Shown here piece by piece: positions 29,890-39,558 of a stretch of 64,000 nucleotides of DNA. Made by a program: the position numbers and the translations under genes. A model generated the notes under the pieces. The model had not been told where the DNA came from, searched no databases, and was given only the letters and a program-made list of their open reading frames with translations. The stretch is from assembly GCA_026196955.1 (NCBI GenBank), contig JAPHTO010000037.1, forward strand, positions 25,361 through 89,360, written 5' to 3'. Position 1 is the first letter of the stretch. Each line of letters starts with the position of its first letter. This stretch comes from Colwellia sp. (lineage in GTDB: Bacteria; Pseudomonadota; Gammaproteobacteria; Enterobacterales; Alteromonadaceae).

Positions 29890-31260
29890 ATGACCCAACA
29901 TTTTGATTATTTAGCCATAGGCGCTGGTAGCGGTGGTATTGCTTCAGCCAATAGAGCAGCGCGACTTGGTAAAAAAGCGGCTGTTATTGAAGCAAAAGAG
30001 CTAGGTGGCACCTGTGTGAATGTTGGTTGTGTGCCTAAAAAGGCTATGTGGTATGCGGGACAAATTAGTGATGCGCTCAAATATGCGCATGATTATGGTT
30101 TTAATTTAGGTAACTTTACTTTAGCGCATAATGGCTTTGACTGGGATCGGTTAATAAAAAACAGAGAAGCTTATATAGAACGCATTCATGCTGCCTATCA
30201 GCGGGGTTTTGATGCCAATGATGTCACGGTTATTCGAGGCTTTGCTAAATTTGTCGATAAAAACACAGTCGAAGTCGATGGCACTATATACACTGCCGAC
30301 CACATTACTATTGCCACCGGTGGTCGCCCATCTATTCCTGTGATTGAGGGCGCTGAGTTTGGTATGGACTCAGACGGATTCTTTGCTTTAACGGAGCAAC
30401 CCAAATCGGTAGCTGTAATCGGCGCAGGTTATATTGCTGTGGAATTAGCCGGAGTTTTCCATGGTTTAGGTACACAAACCCATTTATTAGTTCGAAATGA
30501 AAAGCCATTACGTACCTTTGATGACATGTTAAGTAATACACTTGTGGAGCAAATGGCGAAGCATGGCCCAACGCTTCACAATCATAGTACGCCAGAGCGT
30601 ATTGAAAAATTAGCGGATGGTAACTTGGTGGTTCACCTGACTAATGGTCAAACTGTCGGCCCGGTTGAAAAACTTGTTTGGGCTATTGGGCGAGAGCCTG
30701 CCACTGATAATATTAATCTAGATCTCGCAGGTGTGAAGCTAGACGAGCGTGGTTTTATTGTTACTGACATATACCAAAATACCAGTGTTGATGGTATTTA
30801 CGCCGTTGGTGATAATACAGGTCGTGCACAACTGACACCGGTTGCTGTTGCTGCTGGTCGTCGCTTATGTGAGCGCTTATTTAATAACAAACCGGAAGAA
30901 CATTTGGATTACTCTGGCATTGCCACAGTGGTCTTCAGTCATCCTGTTATTGGTACTGTTGGTTTAACGGAAGCCGAAGCGGTCGCTGAGTATGGTGAAG
31001 ATAATATTTGTGTTTACAATTCTCAGTTTACTGCCCTATACCAAGCCATCACCGAAGATTATCGCGATCCTACCCGTATGAAACTGATTTGTGCAGGCAA
31101 AGATGAAAAAGTGGTTGGTTTACACAGTATTGGTTTTGGTAGTGATGAATTACTGCAAGGTTTTGCGGTTGCGATGAAAATGGGGGCAACTAAAGCGGAT
31201 TTTGATAATACCATTGCGATTCACCCAACGTCTGCAGAAGAGTTCGTTACTATGGCTTGA
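29890..31260 (+). CDS. gor: glutathione-disulfide reductase
   Basis: NADPH-dependent flavoenzyme that keeps glutathione reduced in the cytoplasm. About 456 residues from the ATG at 29890, which has GGA 5-7 bp upstream; an in-frame start at 29809 would add an unrelated leader. FAD motif [10 protein letters not shown] (11-20), redox-active cysteines 42 and 47 in [18 protein letters not shown] motif [12 protein letters not shown], and the C-terminal active-site HPTSAEE. A hairpin terminator follows. Confidence 0.96.
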   Translation: MTQHFDYLAIGAGSGGIASANRAARLGKKAAVIEAKELGGTCVNVGCVPKKAMWYAGQISDALKYAHDYGFNLGNFTLAHNGFDWDRLIKNREAYIERIHAAYQRGFDANDVTVIRGFAKFVDKNTVEVDGTIYTADHITIATGGRPSIPVIEGAEFGMDSDGFFALTEQPKSVAVIGAGYIAVELAGVFHGLGTQTHLLVRNEKPLRTFDDMLSNTLVEQMAKHGPTLHNHSTPERIEKLADGNLVVHLTNGQTVGPVEKLVWAIGREPATDNINLDLAGVKLDERGFIVTDIYQNTSVDGIYAVGDNTGRAQLTPVAVAAGRRLCERLFNNKPEEHLDYSGIATVVFSHPVIGTVGLTEAEAVAEYGEDNICVYNSQFTALYQAITEDYRDPTRMKLICAGKDEKVVGLHSIGFGSDELLQGFAVAMKMGATKADFDNTIAIHPTSAEEFVTMA

Positions 31261-31268
31261 TAGTGAGT

Positions 31269-31304
31269 AATGGACTGTAAAATTTAAAGTAAACAGTCCA
31301 TTTT
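31269..31304 (+). terminator. hairpin terminator after gor
   Basis: A 10-bp perfect stem AATGGACTGT / ACAGTCCATT with a 14-nt loop, continuing into TTTT, 8 bp after the gor stop. Confidence 0.65.
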
Positions 31305-31470
31305 ATCTCATTGTTTAGGCTGTTTCACCGCATTACTATTGCGTTATATATCTTTTTTTATAAAAAAGAGTATAAGTCTACGCTAAATTAATTTCATTGT
31401 AATAAAAAACAAATATGGAAAAGTTATTCTATTATTATAATGATATTAACCTAACGCAAAAGGTAGCTCC

Positions 31471-31800
31471 ATGTTGAAACATATTATTTTGGTATTGCTC
31501 TTCGTTTATAGTAGTAATGTATATTCCCAAGAATTAAGCCTTTTTCAGTGTGCAGAAGTAAAAAAAATGGCTAACCTTGAATCAATAGCTACAAACTTTA
31601 GTATTTTGAGTCAAGGGGTTTCACGTAAAGATATTGCGCTTAATAGAGCAAGGGGTTTAGTTCGATCTCAAGTAGCCTTTAAAGCTGCAGAATTAGATTT
31701 ACGCACTCAAGCTTATGCATCATCTTTGTATAACGAAAAGTGTCAGAAAAAAGTAGCCACTGAATTGGCCGTTGTAAAAAATGGAGAAGAAAAAGGTTAG
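31471..31800 (+). CDS. small secreted protein of unknown function
   Basis: A 109-residue protein with a clear Sec signal peptide (hydrophobic residues 4-16, likely cleavage after VYS-Q near 19-20). The mature part is about 90 residues, mainly helical and charged, with two cysteines (near 27 and 90) that could form one disulfide. Not recognised as a named family. It stands alone between gor and the metal-efflux cluster, with its own 210-bp upstream gap and a weak purine-rich site before the ATG. Confidence 0.6.
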   Translation: MLKHIILVLLFVYSSNVYSQELSLFQCAEVKKMANLESIATNFSILSQGVSRKDIALNRARGLVRSQVAFKAAELDLRTQAYASSLYNEKCQKKVATELAVVKNGEEKG

Positions 31801-31884
31801 TTGATATATTGTGCGTCATTTTCGTGTTAAATATTTACTGCTCTGATAGAATACTACTGCTTTTTTATCCTTAGGTTCGTTATT

Positions 31885-32256
31885 TTGAAGGTCTTCGTTT
31901 CTTATATGGTTGTTGTGCTGATTGCTTTGCAGTCGGTATTTTCGATCCTTGATACGACAACAACGCACCAATATACTCATGAGTTAGTGCATCAAGACAG
32001 TGACCATCACACTGCCAGTGAACTCGCCACTTTGGTAACCCACCTTGATAGTGAAGAAAGCAATCATTCAAATCAAAGTAAAGGCGAAAAACACCCAGAT
32101 TGTCATCAAAGTCATTGTCATCATGGGCCAATGCTTTTCGTTGAGCTTGAAGCTATTCGAACCTTCGTCAAACAAAATGTTAGTCAGTCAATCTCAATGA
32201 GTAATTTTTTTATCTCATATTTTCTAACTCCTGATCTGCGCCCTCCTATCGTTTAA
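31885..32256 (+). CDS. histidine-rich small exported protein at the head of the metal-efflux cluster
   Basis: A 123-residue protein with an N-terminal hydrophobic segment (about 4-21), then a His/Asp/Glu/Ser-rich stretch (about 28-80) that includes HQDSDHHT and HPDCHQSHCHHG, well suited to binding Zn, Cu or Ni. The C-terminal part is more hydrophobic. The start is TTG with AGG upstream. Such small His-rich proteins are often found before CzcCBA-type pumps. Its location just before the adaptor and pump genes supports a role in periplasmic metal capture, which is inferred. Confidence 0.65.
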   Translation: MKVFVSYMVVVLIALQSVFSILDTTTTHQYTHELVHQDSDHHTASELATLVTHLDSEESNHSNQSKGEKHPDCHQSHCHHGPMLFVELEAIRTFVKQNVSQSISMSNFFISYFLTPDLRPPIV

Positions 32257-32416
32257 TTTGTTTTAAATTTTCAAACTACTTACCAACTTCATCCTGATGC
32301 TGTGTTCATCGAGGATCTTAATATCGTGCCACTAAAAAATAGCTGGCAGAGTGTTAAGCTTTTGCTGCTTGGTGAGTAGTTATTTTTATTATTTTTACAA
32401 ATTTTATGAGTTAACT

Positions 32417-33634
32417 ATGAATTCTTCGATTAAAACTAACGTGCTGATTTTAGCAATATTATTTCAATTACTTGTTAGCGGCTTTGCTAATGCCGTGAAT
32501 ACCGGACAATCACTCTCTTCTGACTATATAGAAGAAACGGAACAGACCTTATCGTTTAGTCAAACGCAAATGCGACTAGCCAATATTAGTATTGCAGAAA
32601 TTTCTCTTCAACAAGCTTCCCAACGTCTTTATGCGCCGGGAGAAGTTAAAGCCAATGGTTATACGAGCTATTTGGTTTCATCTCGAGTGGAGTCAGTGAT
32701 CTTACGCCGCCATGCCATTTTAGGTGAACATGTAGAACAAGGTCAGGCTCTTGTTTCTTTATTTAGTGAAGCGGTTGCCGAAGCGCAAGCTAATTACCGT
32801 ATTGCTTATGCTGACTGGCAAAGAGCAAAAAAAGTGGATAAAACCGTGATCAGTGACAAGGAGTTACTCAATACAAAAACAGATTACATCGCCGCTTTTT
32901 CCCGGTTAAAAGCGTATGGCTTAAGCCAACAGGCTATTGATGCTGTAGCGAGTGATAAAGATTCAACCTTGGGTGAATATACCTTAGTGGCAGAACGTGG
33001 TGGCGCTGTACTTTCTGATGATTTTCAGCAAGGACAAAGGGTGGCTGCTGGCGATACTATTATGGTGTTAAGTGATGAAACTGAACTGTGGGTAGAGGCG
33101 CGGTTAGCGGCAAATAATCAAGTGATTTTAACTGCGGGTGATATGGCGCAAATGGTGTTTACCTCAGGAGGAAAAGAAAGGCATTTTAATGCACAGGTGA
33201 TCCAGCAAGGCCACACCATAGATGTTAAAACTCGTACCCGTGTGGTTCGTTTGAAAGTTAACAATCCAGATCATAGCTTGCATTCGGGGTTATTTGTGGA
33301 TGTTTACTTTGCTTTAACGCAAGAAGAGCCCGTTATGCTTGTGCCTGAAACAGCATTATTGATCGGTGAAGACGGTGATTGGTTGGTGTATTTACAACAA
33401 GCAGAAGCAGCTCATGATCATGAGAAAGACGCAGAAGATCATGAAAACATAACGTTTGTACCACAAGAAGTAGAATTAGGCGGGGTTTATCGTATCTACT
33501 CGAGTAATGAACAAACTTGGCAAAACTGGCGAGAAGTTAAAGGCCTTGCTGTTAACAGCCATGTAGCGGTTACAGGCGCTTTTTTTATTGCTTCTCAGGC
33601 GGCCAAATCTGGCTTTGATGCCCATAATCACTAA
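32417..33634 (+). CDS. heavy-metal efflux RND periplasmic adaptor subunit (CzcB/CusB-like)
   Basis: A membrane-fusion adaptor of about 405 residues linking the RND pump to an outer-membrane channel. It has an N-terminal signal peptide ending near FANA. Barrel-sandwich halves are recognisable (RLYAPGEVKANGY..., VSSRVESVILRRHAILGEHVEQGQALVSLFS). A short helical hairpin follows, then a second lipoyl-like half and a beta-barrel. A His/Glu/Asp patch (HDHEKDAEDHEN) near residues 335-347 may bind metal. ATG 32417 is chosen over the in-frame start at 32351, which would put a leader before the signal peptide. Confidence 0.88.
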   Translation: MNSSIKTNVLILAILFQLLVSGFANAVNTGQSLSSDYIEETEQTLSFSQTQMRLANISIAEISLQQASQRLYAPGEVKANGYTSYLVSSRVESVILRRHAILGEHVEQGQALVSLFSEAVAEAQANYRIAYADWQRAKKVDKTVISDKELLNTKTDYIAAFSRLKAYGLSQQAIDAVASDKDSTLGEYTLVAERGGAVLSDDFQQGQRVAAGDTIMVLSDETELWVEARLAANNQVILTAGDMAQMVFTSGGKERHFNAQVIQQGHTIDVKTRTRVVRLKVNNPDHSLHSGLFVDVYFALTQEEPVMLVPETALLIGEDGDWLVYLQQAEAAHDHEKDAEDHENITFVPQEVELGGVYRIYSSNEQTWQNWREVKGLAVNSHVAVTGAFFIASQAAKSGFDAHNH

Positions 33635-33649
33635 TTGCTGGAGTTTATT

Positions 33650-36600
33650 ATGTTGAAATCAGTTGTTAGCTGGTCAGTTAATAATGTCCTGTTAGTGATC
33701 ATTATATTAATAGGCATTAGTATCAGTAGTGCGTTTGTTATTCCAAGATTAAACCTTGATGCTTTTCCTGATGTCACTAATGTTCAGGTGGCTATCAATA
33801 CCGAAGCCCCGGGGCTTGCGGCACAAGAAGTGGAGCAATTAATTACCTTCCCCATCGAGGCGGTAATGTATGCCCTGCCTGATGTAAAGCAAGTACGCTC
33901 TATTTCTAAAACAGGCTTATCTGGAATTACCGTGGTGTTTAAGGAAGGTACAGATATTTACTTTGCTCGCCAGTTAGTTTTTGAGCGTTTGCAAGCTGCG
34001 AAGGAATTGATCCCTGCTGGCATTGCAGTGCCTGAAATTGGGCCTAACACTTCTGGCTTAGGACAGGTTTATCAGTACTTACTTACTGCAAAACCTAACT
34101 CGGGCTTTGATACTATGTCACTGCGCAGTCTCAATGATTACCTTGTTAAGCTGTTGTTGATGCCAGTAGATGGCGTGACAGAAGTACTTTCTTTTGGTGG
34201 TGATGTTAAGCAGTATCAGGTCAATATTAATCCTTCTCGCTTACTGGCTTATGAATTAAGTCAGCAAGCAGTGATGTCAGCTATTGAGGCTAATAATCAA
34301 AATGTTGGTGCTTGGTACCTTAATCGAGGTCAAGAGCAATTAGTGATCCGTGGTATGGGCTGGTTAGATTCAGGCGAGTCGGCACTAACACAAATAGCGC
34401 AAATACCGTTAAAAACTATTGCTGGTGTTGTTGTAACTGTTGGAGACGTGGCTGATGTTAGCTTAGGCAGTGAAATACGCCAAGGTGCAGTCACTATGTC
34501 GCGTCGTGACGATAATGGTCAAGTACAAGCGCTGGGAGAAGTTCTTTCAGGCATAGTGTTAAAACGTATGGGGGCAAACACTAAAAGCACTATTGACGGT
34601 ATTAAAGACAAAATAGCGATAATCAACCAGGCTCTACCCGAAGGTGTTGAGTTTGAAGTGCTTTATGATCAATCAGACTTAATTGCCAATGCTATCGAAA
34701 CCGTGGTGAACGCCTTACTGTTGGCTTTTGTGTTTATCATTATTGTCTTAGCACTTTTTTTGATGAATCTACCTGCAACAATACTCGTGCTGATCTCTAT
34801 TCCTATTGCGATTGGCATGGCATTAATGGTGATGGCATTGCTGGGAGTATCGGCTAACCTCATGTCTTTAGGCGGTTTAGCCGTGGCAATTGGTATGTTG
34901 GTTGATGGCGCAGTCGTTATGGTTGAAAATATCTTTAAACATTTAACTAAAGCAGGAGCAGGTGATAAAGCGCTTACTGAGAGGGAAGTAAAGAGTCTGG
35001 TAAAGCAGGCGGCGCAGTCAGTGGCTCGGCCAATATTTTTCGCTAGCACCATCATTCTCGTGGTATTTTTGCCGTTATTTAGTTTTGAAGGTGTGGAGGC
35101 TAAATTATTTCAGCCGATGGCTATTAGTATTATGTTGGCAATGGTAGCGGCATTATTTGTTGCACTAGTTATTGTGCCTGCATTGGCAAGTGTATTATTT
35201 AAAACAGGTATTAGGGTTGGCAATAACTCACTGCTTAATGGCTTGGAGAGGTTTTATAACAAGGTATTATCTCAAGCATTAACATGGAAAAAAACGGTTG
35301 TAGTTAGCGCTTTTACCTTGTTAATTGTTAGTTTAGCTTTAGTGCCTCAATTGGGTACTGAGTTTGTCCCTGAGCTAGAAGAAGGCACTATTAATTTAAG
35401 AGTGACGCTTGCTCCTTCAGCTAGCTTAGCAACAGCCCTTGATGTCGCGCCTAAATTAGAGAAAATATTACTTAATTTTCCTGAAGTGACCTATGCCTTA
35501 AGCCGGTTAGGACGTCCAGAAATTGGTGGCGATCCTGAGCCTGTTAACAATATTGAAATATATTTAGGCTTAAAGCCAATGAGTGAATGGCAAAGTGCCA
35601 ACAATCGATATCAGTTGCAAGCGCAAATGTTAAATCAGCTTGAGCAATTCCCGGGCTTGTTGTTTAATTTCTCACAACCCATCGCTACCCGTGTTGATGA
35701 ATTGCTGTCAGGTGTGAAAGCTCAACTGGCTATTAAGCTATTCGGTAAAGATCTTGATGTACTTGCTAAAAAAGGGCAACAAATAGCGCAAGTTATTGGT
35801 GATGTTGAAGGTGCAAAAGATGTTGCTATGGAGCAAATAACGGGGGAAGCGCAGTTGGTGATCACTCCGAAGCGTCGGCAATTATCACGTTATGGCGTAT
35901 CGGTTGCTGAAGTTATGTCATTGGTCAGGGATGGTTTAGGAGGGAGTGCTGCAGGGCAAATTATTGATGGTAATGAGCGTTATGATATTTATGTACGCTT
36001 AGCGCCGAAATTTCGTCAAGATATATCTGCTATCAAAGAGCTACGCTTACGTTCTAAATCAGGAGCATGGCTACGTTTGGCCGATATTGCAGAAATCAAT
36101 ATTGCATCAGGCCCCCCGCAAGTAAGACGTGATGATGTGCAAAGACGTGTGGTGATTCAAGCCAATGTACAAGGGCGAGATATGGGCAGTGTTGTTGCTG
36201 ATATTCAGTTAAAAATTGCTGAGAAAGTCACACTGCCTAGTGGTTATAGTGTACAAATTGGTGGTCAGTTTGAGTCACAACAGCGAGCACAACAACGTCT
36301 TGCTATCGTGGTGCCAATCTCTTTGTTATTAATTGCTTTGTTACTTTATTTAGCTTTTAGCTCTTTAGGTCAGGCATTGCTTATTTTAGTCAATGTGCCT
36401 TTAGCGATTATCGGTGGCATTGTTGCTTTGTATTGTTCAGGTCAATACCTTTCTGTGCCGGGATCTGTTGGCTTTATTACCTTATTTGGTGTTGCTGTAC
36501 TCAATGGGGTTGTGATGGTGGAAAGTATTAATGCTCAGGTTAAGCAGCATATTATTGCAGGTTTTACCGTAAAAGATGCCATTTTTGCAGGAGCTAGTGC

Positions 36601-36808
36601 TCGATTAAGGCCAGTATTGATGACCGCACTAACCTCATTACTGGGGTTAATACCTATGCTACTAGCTACAGGCGTTGGTGCTGAAATTCAAAAACCATTA
36701 GCAACAGTGATAGTCGGTGGTTTAGTCAGTGCTACTTTATTAACTTTATTTGTGTTGCCGGTACTCTACCAAAGTTTCTCTAGAGCTAAGTTAGCAAAAT
36801 ATAGCTAG
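33650..36808 (+). CDS. heavy-metal efflux RND transporter, CzcA/CusA family
   Basis: An inner-membrane proton-driven pump of about 1052 residues, with 12 membrane helices and two large periplasmic loops. TM4 contains GMLVDGAVVMVENI, whose acidic residue is part of the proton relay in the heavy-metal efflux branch. The N-terminus has the usual NVLLVIIILIGISI helix and LDAFPDVTNVQV. The start ATG 33650 has CTGGAG just upstream. The metal cannot be assigned with confidence. No outer-membrane factor (CzcC/CusC) or regulator gene lies next to it, so an unlinked TolC-like protein may complete the pump. Confidence 0.92.
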   Translation: MLKSVVSWSVNNVLLVIIILIGISISSAFVIPRLNLDAFPDVTNVQVAINTEAPGLAAQEVEQLITFPIEAVMYALPDVKQVRSISKTGLSGITVVFKEGTDIYFARQLVFERLQAAKELIPAGIAVPEIGPNTSGLGQVYQYLLTAKPNSGFDTMSLRSLNDYLVKLLLMPVDGVTEVLSFGGDVKQYQVNINPSRLLAYELSQQAVMSAIEANNQNVGAWYLNRGQEQLVIRGMGWLDSGESALTQIAQIPLKTIAGVVVTVGDVADVSLGSEIRQGAVTMSRRDDNGQVQALGEVLSGIVLKRMGANTKSTIDGIKDKIAIINQALPEGVEFEVLYDQSDLIANAIETVVNALLLAFVFIIIVLALFLMNLPATILVLISIPIAIGMALMVMALLGVSANLMSLGGLAVAIGMLVDGAVVMVENIFKHLTKAGAGDKALTEREVKSLVKQAAQSVARPIFFASTIILVVFLPLFSFEGVEAKLFQPMAISIMLAMVAALFVALVIVPALASVLFKTGIRVGNNSLLNGLERFYNKVLSQALTWKKTVVVSAFTLLIVSLALVPQLGTEFVPELEEGTINLRVTLAPSASLATALDVAPKLEKILLNFPEVTYALSRLGRPEIGGDPEPVNNIEIYLGLKPMSEWQSANNRYQLQAQMLNQLEQFPGLLFNFSQPIATRVDELLSGVKAQLAIKLFGKDLDVLAKKGQQIAQVIGDVEGAKDVAMEQITGEAQLVITPKRRQLSRYGVSVAEVMSLVRDGLGGSAAGQIIDGNERYDIYVRLAPKFRQDISAIKELRLRSKSGAWLRLADIAEINIASGPPQVRRDDVQRRVVIQANVQGRDMGSVVADIQLKIAEKVTLPSGYSVQIGGQFESQQRAQQRLAIVVPISLLLIALLLYLAFSSLGQALLILVNVPLAIIGGIVALYCSGQYLSVPGSVGFITLFGVAVLNGVVMVESINAQVKQHIIAGFTVKDAIFAGASARLRPVLMTALTSLLGLIPMLLATGVGAEIQKPLATVIVGGLVSATLLTLFVLPVLYQSFSRAKLAKYS

Positions 36809-36883
36809 CAAAGTATGTACCCCTTATTAATATCCTGATATGGTTTCTTTATCAATATTAAGGTATTAGTTAAGAGGAATGAC

Positions 36884-37732
36884 ATGGAACTGGCAATATA
36901 TGAGTGTTTATCTGAGCAAGAGATCATAAGTAAAATTAATGATAGAGAGTGTTTTAGTGCCACTATTCTAGGTGGCGCTTTTACCTTGAAAATTGAAAAA
37001 TACTTACCTGCTATGTCGGCAGCTATTCATAATGGTGGTCAGTTAAGACCTGAACTAGTAGAAAATTGCTTGCTTGATCAATCGCAACGTTATTACGAAG
37101 AAGATCCACACACAGGAAGCTTTATCAGCGAACAAGCGATCACCTTAATTGCTCATGACTCTCGTTATGAATATGATTTAAATCGCAACACTGATGAGTG
37201 TGTTTATGAAACTGCCTGGGGGGTTGATGTTTGGAAAGCCCCTCTGACACCTGAAGCAATCATGAAAAGCAAAGCTAAGCATGCACAGTTTTATCGTATT
37301 GTCGGTGCTATTGTTGAGGCTTTACAGGCTGATTTTGGCCAATGCATTGTTTATGATAATCATTCATACAACTATAAAAGGCATGAGCGTCAAGATTTAC
37401 CGGTATTAAATCTTGGTACAACTTCTGTTAAAAGTGAGAAATGGCGCCCGGTAATTGATAGTTGGTTAACTTGTTTACAAGCGATGAAAGTTGATGGCAT
37501 AGAAGTGACAGCTGCTGAGAATGATATCTTCTTTGGTAAGGGCTATTTGGCTGCATTTTGTCATGGTAATTATGATAATGTTTTAGTGCTGGCTACCGAA
37601 GCCAAAAAAGTTTTTATGGATGAGCTTACCGGTTGTGCTGATGATAAAGTATTGCCTTCGCTGCAACAGGCCTACAATGCAAGTATTAGGCAACATACTC
37701 AGTCTTATATCAATGAATATCATGGCAAGTAA
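36884..37732 (+). CDS. N-formylglutamate amidohydrolase-like protein
   Basis: A 282-residue protein with FGase-family landmarks: DPHTGSF near 71-77, AHDSRYEYDLNR near 90-101, YDNHSYNYKR near 159-168, and ENDIFFGKGYL. The His/Asp/Arg residues match the metal and substrate sites of N-formylglutamate amidohydrolases. The exact substrate is unclear; many members of this family act on other N-acyl or peptide substrates. It ends 6 bp before ggt, so the two are likely co-transcribed. Confidence 0.78.
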   Translation: MELAIYECLSEQEIISKINDRECFSATILGGAFTLKIEKYLPAMSAAIHNGGQLRPELVENCLLDQSQRYYEEDPHTGSFISEQAITLIAHDSRYEYDLNRNTDECVYETAWGVDVWKAPLTPEAIMKSKAKHAQFYRIVGAIVEALQADFGQCIVYDNHSYNYKRHERQDLPVLNLGTTSVKSEKWRPVIDSWLTCLQAMKVDGIEVTAAENDIFFGKGYLAAFCHGNYDNVLVLATEAKKVFMDELTGCADDKVLPSLQQAYNASIRQHTQSYINEYHGK

Positions 37733-37738
37733 CGCACA

Positions 37739-39523
37739 GTGAAATTACCTTCTTTTCGTACTCTTTTCCCCGCCGTTACCCTATGTTTATCCACTACATT
37801 GTTACTGACTGCTTGTGAGCAGCAAAAGACAGCGACTCGCTTACCAGCAAAAGCAGCTGTTTTAGATATTGATAGGGTGGTTAACTATTATGATATTAAC
37901 CACCCTGTTATTGGGCGTAAGGGCATGGTGGTCAGTCAAAGTGAAATAGCCAGTAATATCGGCGCTGAAATACTACAACGTGGTGGTAATGCTGTTGATG
38001 CCGCTGTCGCGGTTGGCTTTGCGTTAGCGGTTGTTTTACCTAGAGCCGGTAATTTAACAGGTGGCGGTTTTATGCTCGTGCATTTACAAGAGCTCAATAA
38101 AACCATTGCGATTGATTATCGAGAAATGGCACCACTTGCCGCGGTTGAACATATGTTTATTGACAGCAAAGGTGACGTGGACAATGACAAGGCATTAGAA
38201 ACTCTTGCCGCTGCAGGGGTGCCAGGCACTGTTGCTGGCTTTGAATACGCGCTGGAAAATTACGGCACAATGACGTTAAAGCAGTTGATAAAACCTGCCC
38301 TTGAAATAGCACAGCAAGGCTTCGTTGTTAACGATGATATGGTGCGTATTGTTAAAAAAACACAAACGCTTTTACAGCAAAACAATGAAACTTGTCGGGT
38401 GTTTTTTAAGCAAGGTTGTCAACCATATCAAACAGGAGAGTTATTTAAACAGCCAGATTTAGCCACGACTTTACAGTATTTGAGCGAAGAGGGTGCTGAC
38501 GGTTTTTATCAAGGGGATATTGCTAAAAAAATTGTCTTAGCAATGGAGCAGGGGCAAGGGTTGATCACCATAGAAGACTTACGCCGCTATCAAGTAAAAG
38601 AACTCGCTCCGATAAAGGGGCACTTTAATGGTTATGAAATACTGACGATGCCGCCGCCTAGCTCGGGTGGTGTTCATCTAGTGCAAATGTTAAATATGCT
38701 AGAGCAATTACCGATTGAAAATATAGCCCAAGGCAGTGCGAGTATGATGCATTTGCAAACAGAAATTTTTAAACGTGCTTATGTCGATCGCAGTAAACAT
38801 CTGGGTGATCCTGATTTTGTTGATGTGCCTGCTAAAGGCATTGTCAGTAAAACTTATGCTAAAAAATTAAGCCAACACATTAGTCATGAAAAAATAACAC
38901 CCTCAAGCCAAATTAAGCCTGGTGAGCCTAGCGGGTATGAAAGTCCAGACACTACACACTTTTCTGTTATAGACAAACAGGGGAATATTGTTAGTAATAC
39001 TTATACGCTAAATCATTATTACGGTAGTGGTATCACTATACCGGGAACAGGGCTGTTGATGAATAACACCATGGATGATTTTTCAGCTAAAGTAGGTAGT
39101 CCTAATAGTTACGGTCTAGTGGGTGGCAAGGCAAATGCTATTGTCGCGCAAAAAAGGCCATTAAGCTCGATGACACCCACCATAGTATTGAAGTCAGGTC
39201 AGCCTTTTTTGGCAACGGGCACTCCCGGTGGTAGTAAAATTATTACTTCAGTGTTTCAGCAATTAGTCAATATATTGTGGTTTGATATGAATGTCAGTGA
39301 GGCCACTAACGCTCCTCGTATTCATCATCAATGGCAGCCTGATATTCTCTATGTTGAACAAAATGTTGCAGCAGACTCGATAGCGCTGCTACAACAAATG
39401 GGTTATCAAATTGAATTGTCTACGTCTTTAGGCAGTTTGCAAACTATTATGCTTAAAGATGGTATTTATTACGGCGCTGCTGATCCGCGCCGCCCCAATG
39501 CTAAAGCTGTAGCAGTAAATTAA
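37739..39523 (+). CDS. ggt: gamma-glutamyltransferase (lipoprotein form)
   Basis: An Ntn-hydrolase of 594 residues that hydrolyses or transfers the gamma-glutamyl group of glutathione outside the inner membrane. The start is GTG. The signal ends in lipobox LTAC (Cys26), so it is probably a lipoprotein. The autocleavage and nucleophile threonine lies in PDTTHFSV near residue 405, where large and small subunits separate. The substrate motif PLSSMTPTIV is further on. Convergent with the symporter-binding domain gene, sharing a hairpin terminator. Confidence 0.94.
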   Translation: MKLPSFRTLFPAVTLCLSTTLLLTACEQQKTATRLPAKAAVLDIDRVVNYYDINHPVIGRKGMVVSQSEIASNIGAEILQRGGNAVDAAVAVGFALAVVLPRAGNLTGGGFMLVHLQELNKTIAIDYREMAPLAAVEHMFIDSKGDVDNDKALETLAAAGVPGTVAGFEYALENYGTMTLKQLIKPALEIAQQGFVVNDDMVRIVKKTQTLLQQNNETCRVFFKQGCQPYQTGELFKQPDLATTLQYLSEEGADGFYQGDIAKKIVLAMEQGQGLITIEDLRRYQVKELAPIKGHFNGYEILTMPPPSSGGVHLVQMLNMLEQLPIENIAQGSASMMHLQTEIFKRAYVDRSKHLGDPDFVDVPAKGIVSKTYAKKLSQHISHEKITPSSQIKPGEPSGYESPDTTHFSVIDKQGNIVSNTYTLNHYYGSGITIPGTGLLMNNTMDDFSAKVGSPNSYGLVGGKANAIVAQKRPLSSMTPTIVLKSGQPFLATGTPGGSKIITSVFQQLVNILWFDMNVSEATNAPRIHHQWQPDILYVEQNVAADSIALLQQMGYQIELSTSLGSLQTIMLKDGIYYGAADPRRPNAKAVAVN

Positions 39524-39529
39524 ACATTG

Positions 39530-39556
39530 CGCAGCCTAAGATTTTCTTAGGCTGCG
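39530..39556. terminator. bidirectional hairpin between ggt and the symporter
   Basis: An 11-bp perfect stem CGCAGCCTAAG / CTTAGGCTGCG with a 5-nt loop in a 35-bp convergent gap. Moderate T tract only, but the position fits a shared terminator. Confidence 0.65.
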
Positions 39557-39558
39557 AT

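Noticed and set aside
31880..32131. 83-residue minus-strand ORF
   Set aside because: Antisense shadow of the His-rich gene; its composition mirrors the His/Asp codons.
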